From Methylobacterium sp. NMS14P (lineage in GTDB: Bacteria > Pseudomonadota > Alphaproteobacteria > Rhizobiales > Beijerinckiaceae): DNA of 64,000 bases. The stretch covers positions 682,001 to 746,000 of the forward strand of contig NZ_CP087106.1 of NCBI RefSeq assembly GCF_028583545.1, written 5' to 3'. The notes below the pieces were generated by a model. It saw only the letters and a program-made list of their open reading frames with translations, did not search any database and had not been told where the DNA came from. Of the stretch, positions 40,037 to 48,171 are shown piece after piece (position 1 is the first letter of the stretch; each line of letters starts with the position of its first letter). Position numbers and translations under genes: made by a program.

Positions 40037-40137
40037 ACCTGCGACCCTCCGAGCGGGCAGACGAGCCGTCCGAGACATCGAACCTGTGTGATCCATAGCC
40101 CTTCTGCGGGGGCGGGCGAGTTGCGGACTCCGAGAAA

Positions 40138-40575
40138 TCATCCCGGCGCGGGCGAGAACCCGTCCGGGCAGGCGGGCCCGTCCCGGCCGGCCCGGCGATC
40201 GGCCACGTAGTCGAGGGTGCTGGCCACGACGCGCTCGGAATAGGGCTTGGCGATCACGCCAATCGCGCCGGCGAAATCGGCCGGGATGCGCTTGGCGTTG
40301 GCGGTCATGAACACCACCGTGGTGCGCCGGTCGGCCGACAGCGCCCGGGCCACGTCGATCCCGGTCGGGCCGTCGACGAGGTGGATGTCCACGAGGGCGA
40401 CGTCGGGCGCCGTGGACCGGCCCATCGCGATGGCCTCCGTGGCGTTGCCGGCGACGCCGACCGTGATGTGCCCGAGATCGTCCAGCAGGCATTCGAGCTC
40501 GAGGGCGATCAGGGCCTCGTCCTCCACCACGAGGATGCGGAGCGCGGCGTCCGCGGCGGCGTTCCCGGTCCCCAT
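40138..40575 (-). CDS. Single-domain response regulator
   Basis: 145 residues from the ATG at 40575, with GGAGG upstream; a GTG at 40623 would add 16 residues. Receiver domain only: acidic pair in ILVVEDEALIA, phospho-acceptor Asp in VALVDIHL (residue 63 from this start), Thr in VVFMTAN and Lys in GVIAKPYSE. With no output domain it probably passes phosphate or controls a partner protein. The gene follows the LOV histidine kinase on the same strand with a 57-bp gap (9 bp if the GTG is used), so it is that kinase's likely substrate. Confidence 0.9.
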   Translation of the reverse strand: MGTGNAAADAALRILVVEDEALIALELECLLDDLGHITVGVAGNATEAIAMGRSTAPDVALVDIHLVDGPTGIDVARALSADRRTTVVFMTANAKRIPADFAGAIGVIAKPYSERVVASTLDYVADRRAGRDGPACPDGFSPAPG

Positions 40576-40632
40576 GCGCTCTTCGTCCTCCGGCCCGGCG
40601 GCCGACGAGCTTGATGCCTCCACGTCGATTTC

Positions 40633-41709
40633 TCAAGCCAGCTGCTGGAGCGGGATGTCGATCTCGACGGTCGTGCCCGGACCGGCATCCGCCCAGGCGA
40701 TGGTCCCGCGCATCTGCCGGACCACCATCTCCACGAGATTGCGCCCGAACCCGGCCGGGTTCGGCGCCGCCGCCGCGACGCCGACGCCGTCGTCGCGGAT
40801 CGTCATGTGCATCCCGCCATCGGTGCGGCGGGCGACGATCGAAACCCGTCCCTCCCGCTCGTCCGGGAAGGCGTGGCGCAGGGCGTTGGCCGTCAGTTCG
40901 TGGATCATCAGCGCGAGGGGTGCCGCCATCGCGGCGGCCACCGCGATCGGCTCGACATCGGCCTCCACCCGGCGCCGCTCCGGGTCCAGGCCGGCATTCA
41001 TGTCGGCCAGGAACTCGGCCGCGAAGTCGCCGAGGTTGAAGTGCGTACAGTCGCCCTCGGAGTAGAGCATCCGGTGCGCCGTCGAGAGGGCGCCGATCCG
41101 CTCCGCCATGCCCTGGAGCGCGTCCCGCGCCTCGCCCTCGGGCGTGCGCCGGGCCTTCAGGAGCATCAGCGAGGAGATCACCTGAAGGTTGTTCTTCACC
41201 CGGTGATCGACCTCGTGCAGCAGGGCGGTCTTCTGCTCCAGCGCCGAAGTCAGGTCCTGGGTCCGCGCCGCGACGAGGCGCTCCAGCTGGTCGTTGGTGC
41301 CGCGCATCGCCACTTCCATCTGGTGGATGTGGGTCATGTCGGCCTGGGCGGCGTAGAAGTAGGCGAGCCCCTCGGCGTCGCGCACCGGGGTGATGGTCAT
41401 CGCGTTCCAAAACGACGACCCGTCCTTGCGGTAGTTGAGCAGCTCAACCGAGATCGGCTCGGCGGACTCGACGGCCGAGCGGATGCGCTGCACCGTCGAC
41501 TGGTCCGTGGCCGGCCCCTGCAGCATGCGGCAGTTGCGCCCGACGATCTCGTCGGCGGCGTAGCCGGTGGCGCTCAGGAACGCGTCGTTCGCCCAGGCGA
41601 TCGGGTTGTCGGGGGCGCGGGCGTCGGTGATGACCATCGGCGAGGGGCTGGACGCGAACGCGTCGACGAGCGTCGCGAGGGGCGGACCGGTCTCAGATCG
41701 GGCACTCAA
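40633..41709 (-). CDS. LOV-domain (blue-light) sensor histidine kinase, HisKA_2 type
   Basis: 358 residues, no membrane spans. Residues ~15-127 are a LOV/PAS domain: GRNCRMLQGP with the photoreactive Cys60, Asn in LNYRKDG and FWN that hold the flavin, and Gln122 in FYAAQADMT, all canonical. A coiled-coil linker (~128-165) leads to the H-box DHRVKNNLQVISSL with His169, then an ATPase with ALMIHELTANALRHAF and IRDDGVGV. This matches LOV-HK proteins of the general-stress/light-response type. Predicted to bind FMN and phosphorylate the adjacent response regulator. Confidence 0.92.
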   Translation of the reverse strand: MSARSETGPPLATLVDAFASSPSPMVITDARAPDNPIAWANDAFLSATGYAADEIVGRNCRMLQGPATDQSTVQRIRSAVESAEPISVELLNYRKDGSSFWNAMTITPVRDAEGLAYFYAAQADMTHIHQMEVAMRGTNDQLERLVAARTQDLTSALEQKTALLHEVDHRVKNNLQVISSLMLLKARRTPEGEARDALQGMAERIGALSTAHRMLYSEGDCTHFNLGDFAAEFLADMNAGLDPERRRVEADVEPIAVAAAMAAPLALMIHELTANALRHAFPDEREGRVSIVARRTDGGMHMTIRDDGVGVAAAAPNPAGFGRNLVEMVVRQMRGTIAWADAGPGTTVEIDIPLQQLA

Positions 41710-41912
41710 CGCATCATTCCACAGTCAGGCGGTGGCCCCGTTCGTCCGGCGGCGCCACCAGCGCGCTCCGATCGCGGGACGTGGACACCGCGTTAAGCAA
41801 GCTTCTACCAAGATTGGGGCGCAAGACAGCACGATCCAGCGAAGACAGGTGCGGCGTAAGGCTGCCACGATTTCGCGGGATCAAGGCCACGAAGGCTCAG
41901 GAGTTCCATGCC

Positions 41913-43298
41913 ATGGCGAACCAGCCACAGGCGATGCGTCGCTTCCGGCTCCGCGACATCGTCGAGGACCCGCGGATCGTGCTCATGCTGGCGCTCGGAT
42001 TCTCGTCCGGCCTGCCGCTGCTCCTGGTGCTGGGGACCTTCACGCTCCGCCTCGCCTTCTCGGACATCGACGTGCGGGCGATCGGCCTGTTCAGCTACGT
42101 CGCGCTGCCCTACTCGCTGAAGTTTCTCTGGGCCCCGGCGATCGACCGGCTGAACGTGCCGGTGCTGAGCGCCCGGCTCGGGCGCCGCCGCGCCTGGATG
42201 GTGACGACGCAGGCCGCGGTCGCCCTCTGCCTGATCCTGATGGCCTTCTCGGACCCGAAGACGAACCTCGCGCTCCTGGGCCTCGGGGCCTTCCTGGTGG
42301 CGTTCTGCGCGGCCAGCCAGGACGTCGTGATCGACGGCTGGCGCATCGACGCTGCCGGCAGCGACTTCCAGGGCATCCTGGCGGCGACCTCGAACCTCGG
42401 CTACCGCCTCGGCCTGATCACCGCCGGCGCGGGCGCGCTGTTCATCGCCTCGGCGGGGGGCTGGACGCTCGCCTACCTGATCATGGCCGCGCTCATGCTG
42501 GTCGGGATGATCGCCGCCCTTTTGGCCCCGGCCTTCGACACGCCGCGCGCGGCCCGGGCCGAGACGCCCGGCCGGTCCCGGTTCTGGTCGATGCGCCGCG
42601 CTATCCTGGAGCCGCTGACCGAGCTGCACGGCCGGTTCGGCGGCGCGCTCTGGGGCATCCTCCTGCTCGTTGCGCTGTTCCGGCTGCCCGACTTTCTATC
42701 CGGCGTGATGGCGAGTCCGCTCTACCGGACGCTGGGCTTCGACCTGAAGGAGATCGCCACCGTCACCAAGCTCTACGGCATCTGGGTCGGCATCGCGGGC
42801 GGCTTCGCGGGCGGCTGGGCGCTGGCCCGGCTCGGCCTGTTCCCGACGCTGCTGCTGGGCGCCTTCCTGGCCGCCGCCTCGCACCTCGCCTTCGCGTGGC
42901 TGGCGGCCGGCGCGCCCGAGATCTGGCGCCTGACGGTGGCCATCTCGATCGAGAATTTCTGCGGCTCCTTCGCGGGGATCGTGCTGATCGCCTACATGTC
43001 GAGCCTGACCAGCCCGGCCTACGCGGCGACGCAGTACGCGCTGTTCTCCTCGCTCTACGCGCTGCCGGGCAAGCTGATCGCGGGCTCGTCGGGCTTCGTG
43101 GTCGCGGCGATCGGCTACCCGGCCTTCTTCGTCATGACCTCCCTCGTGGGAATCCCCGTCCTGGTGCTCTGCCTCGCGGTCGGCCGGCGGAGCGGTCGGG
43201 CGGAGGCCGCGGCCCCGGCGCGCGACGCCCAGGAGCCGGGGAACCGCATCCCGGGGGCCGAACTTCCTACCACGGCGCGCGCCCCCGGGGCCGCGTAA
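41913..43298 (+). CDS. ampG: AmpG-like MFS muropeptide transporter
   Basis: 461 residues from the ATG at 41913 with GGAG upstream; the reading to 41781 adds a non-conserved stretch. Twelve or more hydrophobic spans. GFSSGLPLLLVLGTFTLRLA, ALPYSLKFLWAPAIDRL and FLVAFCAASQDVVIDGWRID are typical of AmpG permeases, which bring anhydro-muropeptides back across the inner membrane for cell-wall recycling. I see no ampD or nagZ nearby, so specificity rests on family resemblance only. Confidence 0.88.
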   Translation: MANQPQAMRRFRLRDIVEDPRIVLMLALGFSSGLPLLLVLGTFTLRLAFSDIDVRAIGLFSYVALPYSLKFLWAPAIDRLNVPVLSARLGRRRAWMVTTQAAVALCLILMAFSDPKTNLALLGLGAFLVAFCAASQDVVIDGWRIDAAGSDFQGILAATSNLGYRLGLITAGAGALFIASAGGWTLAYLIMAALMLVGMIAALLAPAFDTPRAARAETPGRSRFWSMRRAILEPLTELHGRFGGALWGILLLVALFRLPDFLSGVMASPLYRTLGFDLKEIATVTKLYGIWVGIAGGFAGGWALARLGLFPTLLLGAFLAAASHLAFAWLAAGAPEIWRLTVAISIENFCGSFAGIVLIAYMSSLTSPAYAATQYALFSSLYALPGKLIAGSSGFVVAAIGYPAFFVMTSLVGIPVLVLCLAVGRRSGRAEAAAPARDAQEPGNRIPGAELPTTARAPGAA

Positions 43299-43323
43299 GC
43301 GGGACAGATCCAGGGATCGACGG

Positions 43324-44262
43324 ATGAGCACGAGCGACCTCACCCTCGCCGGCGAGACGCTGCCGGCGGAGACGCCCGAGACGGTGCTGAGCGACGCGGA
43401 CCTCGCCGCCCTGCGCCGTGCCGTGGAGGTGCTGGAGCGACCGAGCCTCGCGGCGCGGCTCTCCGCGGCGGCCGGCGCGCCCCTCGACATGATCGGCCGG
43501 TCGCTGCCGGCCCCGGTCACCGAGGCGGTCAGCCGCAGCACCGAGGTGGCCATGCGGGGGGCGCTGCGCGTCGCCCTGGCGACGCTGCCGCGCAAGGATC
43601 TCGTCCCGGCCGAGGGTGAGGGTCTCGGCGCCGTCGCCGCGAAAGCCGAGGGTCGTCTCGCCCGGCTGCTCGGCTCGGGCGACGCCAAGCACAAGGCGAT
43701 GGCGGCGCTCTCGGGCGCGGTCGGCGGCGCGTTCGGGCTCGCCACGGTGGCAGTCGAGCTGCCGGTCTCGACCACGCTGATGCTGCGCTCGATCGCCGAG
43801 ATCGCCCGGGAGGAGGGGGAGGATCTGGAGACTCCCGAAGGCGCGCTCGCCTGCGTGCAGGTCTTCGCCCTCGGCGGCCGGGCCATGGCCGAGACCGAGG
43901 CGGGCTCGGCGCTCACCGAGAGCGGCTACTTCGCGGTCCGGGCCGCCCTGGCCAAGACGCTCTCCGAGGCGGCCCGCTACGCCGGGAGCAAGACGCTCCT
44001 CGACCAGTCGGCGCCGGCGCTGATCCGCTTCACCGCCCAGATCGCGGCGCGCTTCGGTCTGGTGGTCTCCCAGAAGGTCGCCGCCCAGGCGGTGCCGATC
44101 CTCGGCGCCTTCGGCGGCGCGGCGGTCAACACCGCCTTCATGAACCATTTCCAGACGACCGCGCGGGCGCATTTCACCGTGCGGCGCCTGGAGCGGGCCT
44201 ACGGGGCCGCCGCCGTGCGGGCCGCCTACGAGGTCGAGAAGGCGGCGCTGGGGATCGCTTGA
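43324..44262 (+). CDS. EcsC family protein
   Basis: 312 residues, 25 bp after the AmpG-like gene. A helical N-terminal segment is followed by an EcsC-type hydrophobic core: HKAMAALSGAVGGAFGLATVAVELPVSTTLMLRSI is cut by no charge and could insert in the membrane; FGLVVSQKVAAQAVPILGAFGGAAVNTAFMNHF is the second such patch. EcsC proteins are of unknown function in most bacteria and the name comes from a Bacillus ABC operon. Probably cotranscribed with the MFS gene. Confidence 0.8.
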   Translation: MSTSDLTLAGETLPAETPETVLSDADLAALRRAVEVLERPSLAARLSAAAGAPLDMIGRSLPAPVTEAVSRSTEVAMRGALRVALATLPRKDLVPAEGEGLGAVAAKAEGRLARLLGSGDAKHKAMAALSGAVGGAFGLATVAVELPVSTTLMLRSIAEIAREEGEDLETPEGALACVQVFALGGRAMAETEAGSALTESGYFAVRAALAKTLSEAARYAGSKTLLDQSAPALIRFTAQIAARFGLVVSQKVAAQAVPILGAFGGAAVNTAFMNHFQTTARAHFTVRRLERAYGAAAVRAAYEVEKAALGIA

Positions 44263-44344
44263 TCCGCCCGCGGTAAAGCCGCAAGGATCCGCGCCATCCG
44301 CACGGGGCGGAGGCACGGAGGCGGCTCTGATCGGCAACGGCGAG

Positions 44345-45004
44345 ATGGTGGCCCGGCTGGCGCTGGCGGCCCTGTTCGGCAGCGTGGTCGGCCTCGAACG
44401 CGAGCGCCTGCTCTGGGCGGCCGGCCTGCGGACCCACATGCTGGTCTGCGTCGGCTCCTGCCTGATCATGCTGGTCTCGGCCTTCGGCTTCGCGGACGTG
44501 CTGGGCGCCGAGCACGTCGTCCTCGACCCGTCCCGGATCGCCGCGCAGGTGGTCTCCGGCATCGGCTTCCTCGGCGCGGGGACGATCCTGCTGCGGGGCG
44601 AGGTGGTGAAGGGGCTCACCACGGCCGCGAGCCTGTGGGGCGTGGCGGCGATCGGGCTGGCGATCGGCAGCGGCCTCTACGTTCCGGCCCTGGCCGCGAC
44701 GGCGCTCATCGTCGGCATCCTGGCCGGCGTGAAGCCCTTCGAGGAGCGCTGGCGCGACCGGATGCGCGCCCAGACGCTGCGGCTGACCGCCCGTCGGGGC
44801 ACCATGTCGATCGATACCCTCCAGGCGGCGACCGGCGAGCGCGCCTCGCGCGTCCGGACCTTCACGGTCCATCCGGGGCCCGACCCCGACCACGACGAGG
44901 TCACCGTCACCTTCGTGCGCCTGTCGCGGACGAGTTTCGAGACGATCGCGGCGAAGCTGCGGGCGATGCCGGACGTCACCTCCGTCGACGTGGCGGAGAG
45001 CTGA
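44345..45004 (+). CDS. MgtC/SapB family membrane protein
   Basis: 219 residues from the ATG at 44345. Family signature LAALFGSVVGLERERL, then VSGIGFLGAGTILLRGEVVKGLTTAASLW, with about four or five spans, and a soluble C-terminal ACT-like tail (VTVTFVRLSRTSFETIAAKL). MgtC homologues adjust magnesium and ATP homeostasis. The start may really be the CTG at 44327: it has GGAGG five bases upstream (44317-44321) and adds LIGNGE, which matches the conserved N-terminus better than the ATG reading. No regulatory mgtL-like leader is visible. Confidence 0.88.
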   Translation: MVARLALAALFGSVVGLERERLLWAAGLRTHMLVCVGSCLIMLVSAFGFADVLGAEHVVLDPSRIAAQVVSGIGFLGAGTILLRGEVVKGLTTAASLWGVAAIGLAIGSGLYVPALAATALIVGILAGVKPFEERWRDRMRAQTLRLTARRGTMSIDTLQAATGERASRVRTFTVHPGPDPDHDEVTVTFVRLSRTSFETIAAKLRAMPDVTSVDVAES

Positions 45005-45038
45005 CGGGATGTGACGCGGGGCGAGCCGCCGCCGGCGC

Positions 45039-46568
45039 TCAGAGCGTTCCGGCGCCCTCGCCGTCGAGGAACAGGCGGTAGGCCGGGTTCTCGGTCTCGT
45101 CGGTGGCCGGGTAGCCGAGCGCCTCGATGACGGCGTCGAACCGGGCGCGCTCGGCCGGCGGCACCGCGATCCCGGCGAGCACCCGGCCGTAATCGGCACC
45201 GTGGTTGCGGTAGTGGAACAGCGTGATGTCGAAGTCCGGGCCCAGCGCCTCCAGGAACTTCATCAGCGCGCCCGGCCGCTCCGGGAACTGGAAGCGGAAC
45301 AGGCGCTCGTGCGCCACCCCGACGGCCCGGCCGCCGACCATGTAGCGGACGTGGACCTTGGCCATCTCGTTGTCGCTCATGTCGAGGACGCGGTAGCCGG
45401 CCTCGCGCAGAGAGCCGATCAACTCCTGCTTCTCGCGCTTGCCGCCGCCGACGTTGATGCCCACGAAGATCTGCGCCTCGGAGCCCGGGGCGTGGCGGTA
45501 GTTGAACTCGGTGACGGCGCGCGGGCCGAGCGCCTGGATGAAGGCCCGGTAGGCGCCCGGACGTTCCGGGATGGTCACGCCGATCAGGACCTCGCGCTGC
45601 TCACCGATCTCGGCGCGCTCGGCGATGTGGCGCAGGCGGTCGAAGTTCAGGTTCGCCCCCGACGAGATGGCGATCAGCGTGCCGTCGCCGCCCTCGCGCT
45701 CGGCGTAGAGCTTGGCGCCGGCGAGGCTCAGCGCCCCGGAGGGCTCGGACACCGCGCGGGTGTCGTCGAAGATGTCCTTGACCGCGGCGCACATGGCGTC
45801 GGTGTCCACGGTGATCACCTCGTCGAGGTGCTCGCGGCAGAGCCGGAAGGTCTCCTCGCCGGCCTGCCGCACGGCGACGCCGTCGGCGAACAGGCCGACG
45901 CTGGGCAGGCTGACCCGGGTGTCGGCCGCGAGCGCCGCGGCCATGCAGGCGGCGTCCTCGGGCTCGACACCGATCACCTTGGTGCCGGGCCGCAGGTACT
46001 TCACGAAGGTGGCGATCCCGGCGGCCAGCCCGCCGCCGCCCACCGGCACGAAGATCGCCTCGATCGGGCCGGTGTGCTGCTCCAGGATCTCCTTGCCGAT
46101 GGTGCCTTGGCCGGCGATCACGTCCGGATCGTCGAAGGGGTGCAGGAAGGTCAGGCCCTGCTCGGCCTCGAGGATCTTGGCCTGCGCCAGCGCCTCGTCG
46201 AAGGCGTCGCCGTGCAGCACGACCTCGGCGCCGCGGGCCCGGCAGGCATCGACCTTTATGGAGGGGGTGGTGCGCGGCATCACGATCACGGCCCGCGCGC
46301 CGAGCTTGGCGGCCGCCAGCGCGACGCCCTGCGCGTGGTTGCCCGCCGAGGCGCAGACGACACCGCGGGCGATCTGGTCGGGGTGCAGGCCCGACATCTT
46401 GTTGTAGGCGCCGCGCAGCTTGAACGAGAAGACCGGCTGGAGATCCTCGCGCTTGAGCAGGACCGGCCGGCCGAGCCGCTGCGTCAGGCGCGGCATCGGG
46501 TCGAGGGGGCTCTCGATCGCGACGTCGTAGACGCGGGCGGTGAGGATCTTGCGGATGTAGTCCGTCAC
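45039..46568 (-). CDS. ilvA: Threonine ammonia-lyase, biosynthetic
   Basis: 509 residues from a GTG at 46568. PLP-fold with the Schiff-base Lys in FSFKLRGAYNKM (residue ~50), phosphate-binding GGGGLAAG near 175 and Ser in SSGANLNF. Two ACT-like regulatory units follow (EVLIGVTIPERPGAYRAFI from ~330 and RLFRFQFPERPGALMKF from ~425), so the enzyme should be feedback-inhibited by isoleucine. First step of isoleucine synthesis from threonine. Downstream of the AbrB and dgkA genes on the same strand but 90 bp apart. Confidence 0.95.
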   Translation of the reverse strand: MTDYIRKILTARVYDVAIESPLDPMPRLTQRLGRPVLLKREDLQPVFSFKLRGAYNKMSGLHPDQIARGVVCASAGNHAQGVALAAAKLGARAVIVMPRTTPSIKVDACRARGAEVVLHGDAFDEALAQAKILEAEQGLTFLHPFDDPDVIAGQGTIGKEILEQHTGPIEAIFVPVGGGGLAAGIATFVKYLRPGTKVIGVEPEDAACMAAALAADTRVSLPSVGLFADGVAVRQAGEETFRLCREHLDEVITVDTDAMCAAVKDIFDDTRAVSEPSGALSLAGAKLYAEREGGDGTLIAISSGANLNFDRLRHIAERAEIGEQREVLIGVTIPERPGAYRAFIQALGPRAVTEFNYRHAPGSEAQIFVGINVGGGKREKQELIGSLREAGYRVLDMSDNEMAKVHVRYMVGGRAVGVAHERLFRFQFPERPGALMKFLEALGPDFDITLFHYRNHGADYGRVLAGIAVPPAERARFDAVIEALGYPATDETENPAYRLFLDGEGAGTL

Positions 46569-46658
46569 GGTGTGGGGTCTCGGCCGATGCGCGGGGGGCG
46601 ATGCCGGCCAGATAGACCCTCCGGTCCGCGGATGCGAGCGCACCCCGCGCGCGGCAGG

Positions 46659-47006
46659 TCAGCCGAGACGTTCCACCAGCGCCGCCACCCAGACCAGCAG
46701 CGCCGCCATCTGCGCCATGAAGGTGCCGGCGGAGGCGAGGTCCTTCACGGTCCCGATCATCGGGTGGTGACCCGGATGGACGTGGTCGCAGAGCTTCTCG
46801 ACGGCGGTGTTCAGGAACTCCGCGGCCAGCATCAGCAGGAGGCTGACCATCAGGGCGACGCGCACCCACAGCGTCGCGCCGAGGAACAGCGCGACCGGGA
46901 TTCCCAGCGCCAGGAGCACCAGTTCCTGGCGCACGGCCCGCTCGGTGCGGGCGCCGTGGCGCAGGCCGCGCCAGGAATTGAGGAAGGCGAGGACCAGGGC
47001 GTTCAT
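46659..47006 (-). CDS. dgkA: Diacylglycerol kinase
   Basis: 115 residues from the ATG at 47006. Three transmembrane segments and the active-site motif AAEFLNTAVEKLCDHVHPG followed by KDLASAG are those of the small prokaryotic DgkA. Phosphorylates diacylglycerol in the inner membrane to recycle lipid. The ATG overlaps the stop of the AbrB-family gene (ATGA at 47003-47006), so the two are coupled. Confidence 0.92.
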   Translation of the reverse strand: MNALVLAFLNSWRGLRHGARTERAVRQELVLLALGIPVALFLGATLWVRVALMVSLLLMLAAEFLNTAVEKLCDHVHPGHHPMIGTVKDLASAGTFMAQMAALLVWVAALVERLG

Positions 47007-48061
47007 CGGATGGCGGCCTCCGGCACGGACCGGCTGATCCACTTGGCGAGCAGCGGGCCGGTGAGCAGCACCACGAACAGGCGCAGGGTCTGGACGGCCA
47101 GCACGAAGGAGACGTCCGCCTTCGAGCCGACCGCGATGATTGCCACCGAGTCGAGGCCGCCGGGACTGGTGGCGAGCACCGCGGTCAGCAGGTCGATGGG
47201 CAGCAGGAGGGTCAGTCCCCAGCCCCAGGCCGCGCAGAGGGCGATGACCGAGAAGGTCGCCGCCAGGATGCCCGGCAGGGCGGTGAAGGTCAGGCGCAGC
47301 GTCTCCCGGGTGAAGCGCAGGCCCACGTAGATGCCGATGCAGGCGTAGGCGAGTTCGAGGAGCGGCACCGGCAGCGCCATGCGCACGAGACCGGTGGCGT
47401 GGAGCAGGCTGCCCAGCACCATCGGCCCGATCTGCGCGCCGGCCGGGACCCGCAGGGCGAGCGCCGCGCCCGCGCCCACGACAGCGACCGCGAGCGTCGC
47501 GAGCAGCGAGAGCGGGCCGGTGACCTCGCCGACGCCGGCCGACGCCCCCGGGACCGGCGTCTCCATCAGGAAGCGGGCGGCCAGCGAGGCCGAGAACACC
47601 ACGGCGGCGACGCGCACGTACTGCATGAAGGCGACGAGGCGCGGGTCGGCGCCGAAATCCTCGGCCATCGCGACCATGGCGGAGGCGCCGCCGGGGGACG
47701 AGCCCCAGGCCGCGGTGGTGCCGGGGAGCACGCGCAGGCGGGTCAGGATCCAGCCGACGAGGCCGCTGACCGCGACGGTGACCAGCACGACCGCGACGAT
47801 GAGCGGCCCATCCTCCAGCAGGGTCTGGGCGATCTGCCCGGTGACGGCGTGCGCGACCAGGCAGCCGATCGCCGCCTGCGAGGCCTGGAAGGCGGCCCGC
47901 GGGACGCGCAGGCGCGAGCCGCCGACGCCGAAGGCGATGGCCGCGATCATCGGCCCGAGCAGCAGCGCGGCCGGGAACTGCGCCTGCATCAGGCCGTACG
48001 ACACGGCCGCGGACGCGGCGGCGAGGGCGGCCCAGAGGCCGAGGGTGCGGAGAGGGGGCAA
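47003..48061 (-). CDS. AbrB-family (duplicated) membrane protein
   Basis: 352 residues with about ten hydrophobic spans in two homologous halves, of the family named AbrB or putative ammonia monooxygenase in annotations (COG3180). Typical: AVSYGLMQAQFPAALLLGPMIAA at the start, WGSSPGGASAMVAMAEDFGAD in the middle and DLLTAVLATSPGGLDSVAIIA in the second half. The name is historical; no monooxygenase chemistry is expected. Probably a transporter of unknown substrate. Coupled to dgkA. Confidence 0.85.
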   Translation of the reverse strand: MPPLRTLGLWAALAAASAAVSYGLMQAQFPAALLLGPMIAAIAFGVGGSRLRVPRAAFQASQAAIGCLVAHAVTGQIAQTLLEDGPLIVAVVLVTVAVSGLVGWILTRLRVLPGTTAAWGSSPGGASAMVAMAEDFGADPRLVAFMQYVRVAAVVFSASLAARFLMETPVPGASAGVGEVTGPLSLLATLAVAVVGAGAALALRVPAGAQIGPMVLGSLLHATGLVRMALPVPLLELAYACIGIYVGLRFTRETLRLTFTALPGILAATFSVIALCAAWGWGLTLLLPIDLLTAVLATSPGGLDSVAIIAVGSKADVSFVLAVQTLRLFVVLLTGPLLAKWISRSVPEAAIR

Positions 48062-48171
48062 GGCGACCGATCGGGAGAGGCCCGCTTCAGCCGGCAGGCG
48101 TCAGGCGCGCGCTATACCGCAATATTGGCCCTGTCACGGCAGCGTTTCGGCACGGCGCCCCCGCGTCGAAG

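Larger units (their letters stand above)
39794..40137. other. 344-bp gap between mutS and the response regulator
   Basis: Holds two inverted copies of a CCCTCTCCC-type palindromic element (listed separately) and no gene. The two genes are convergent, so the palindromes probably also serve as terminators for both. Confidence 0.6.

Noticed and set aside
36904..40098. A 1064-residue plus-strand reading over mutS
   Set aside because: MutS in another frame carries all expected motifs. The reading has only low-complexity, Arg-rich sequence.
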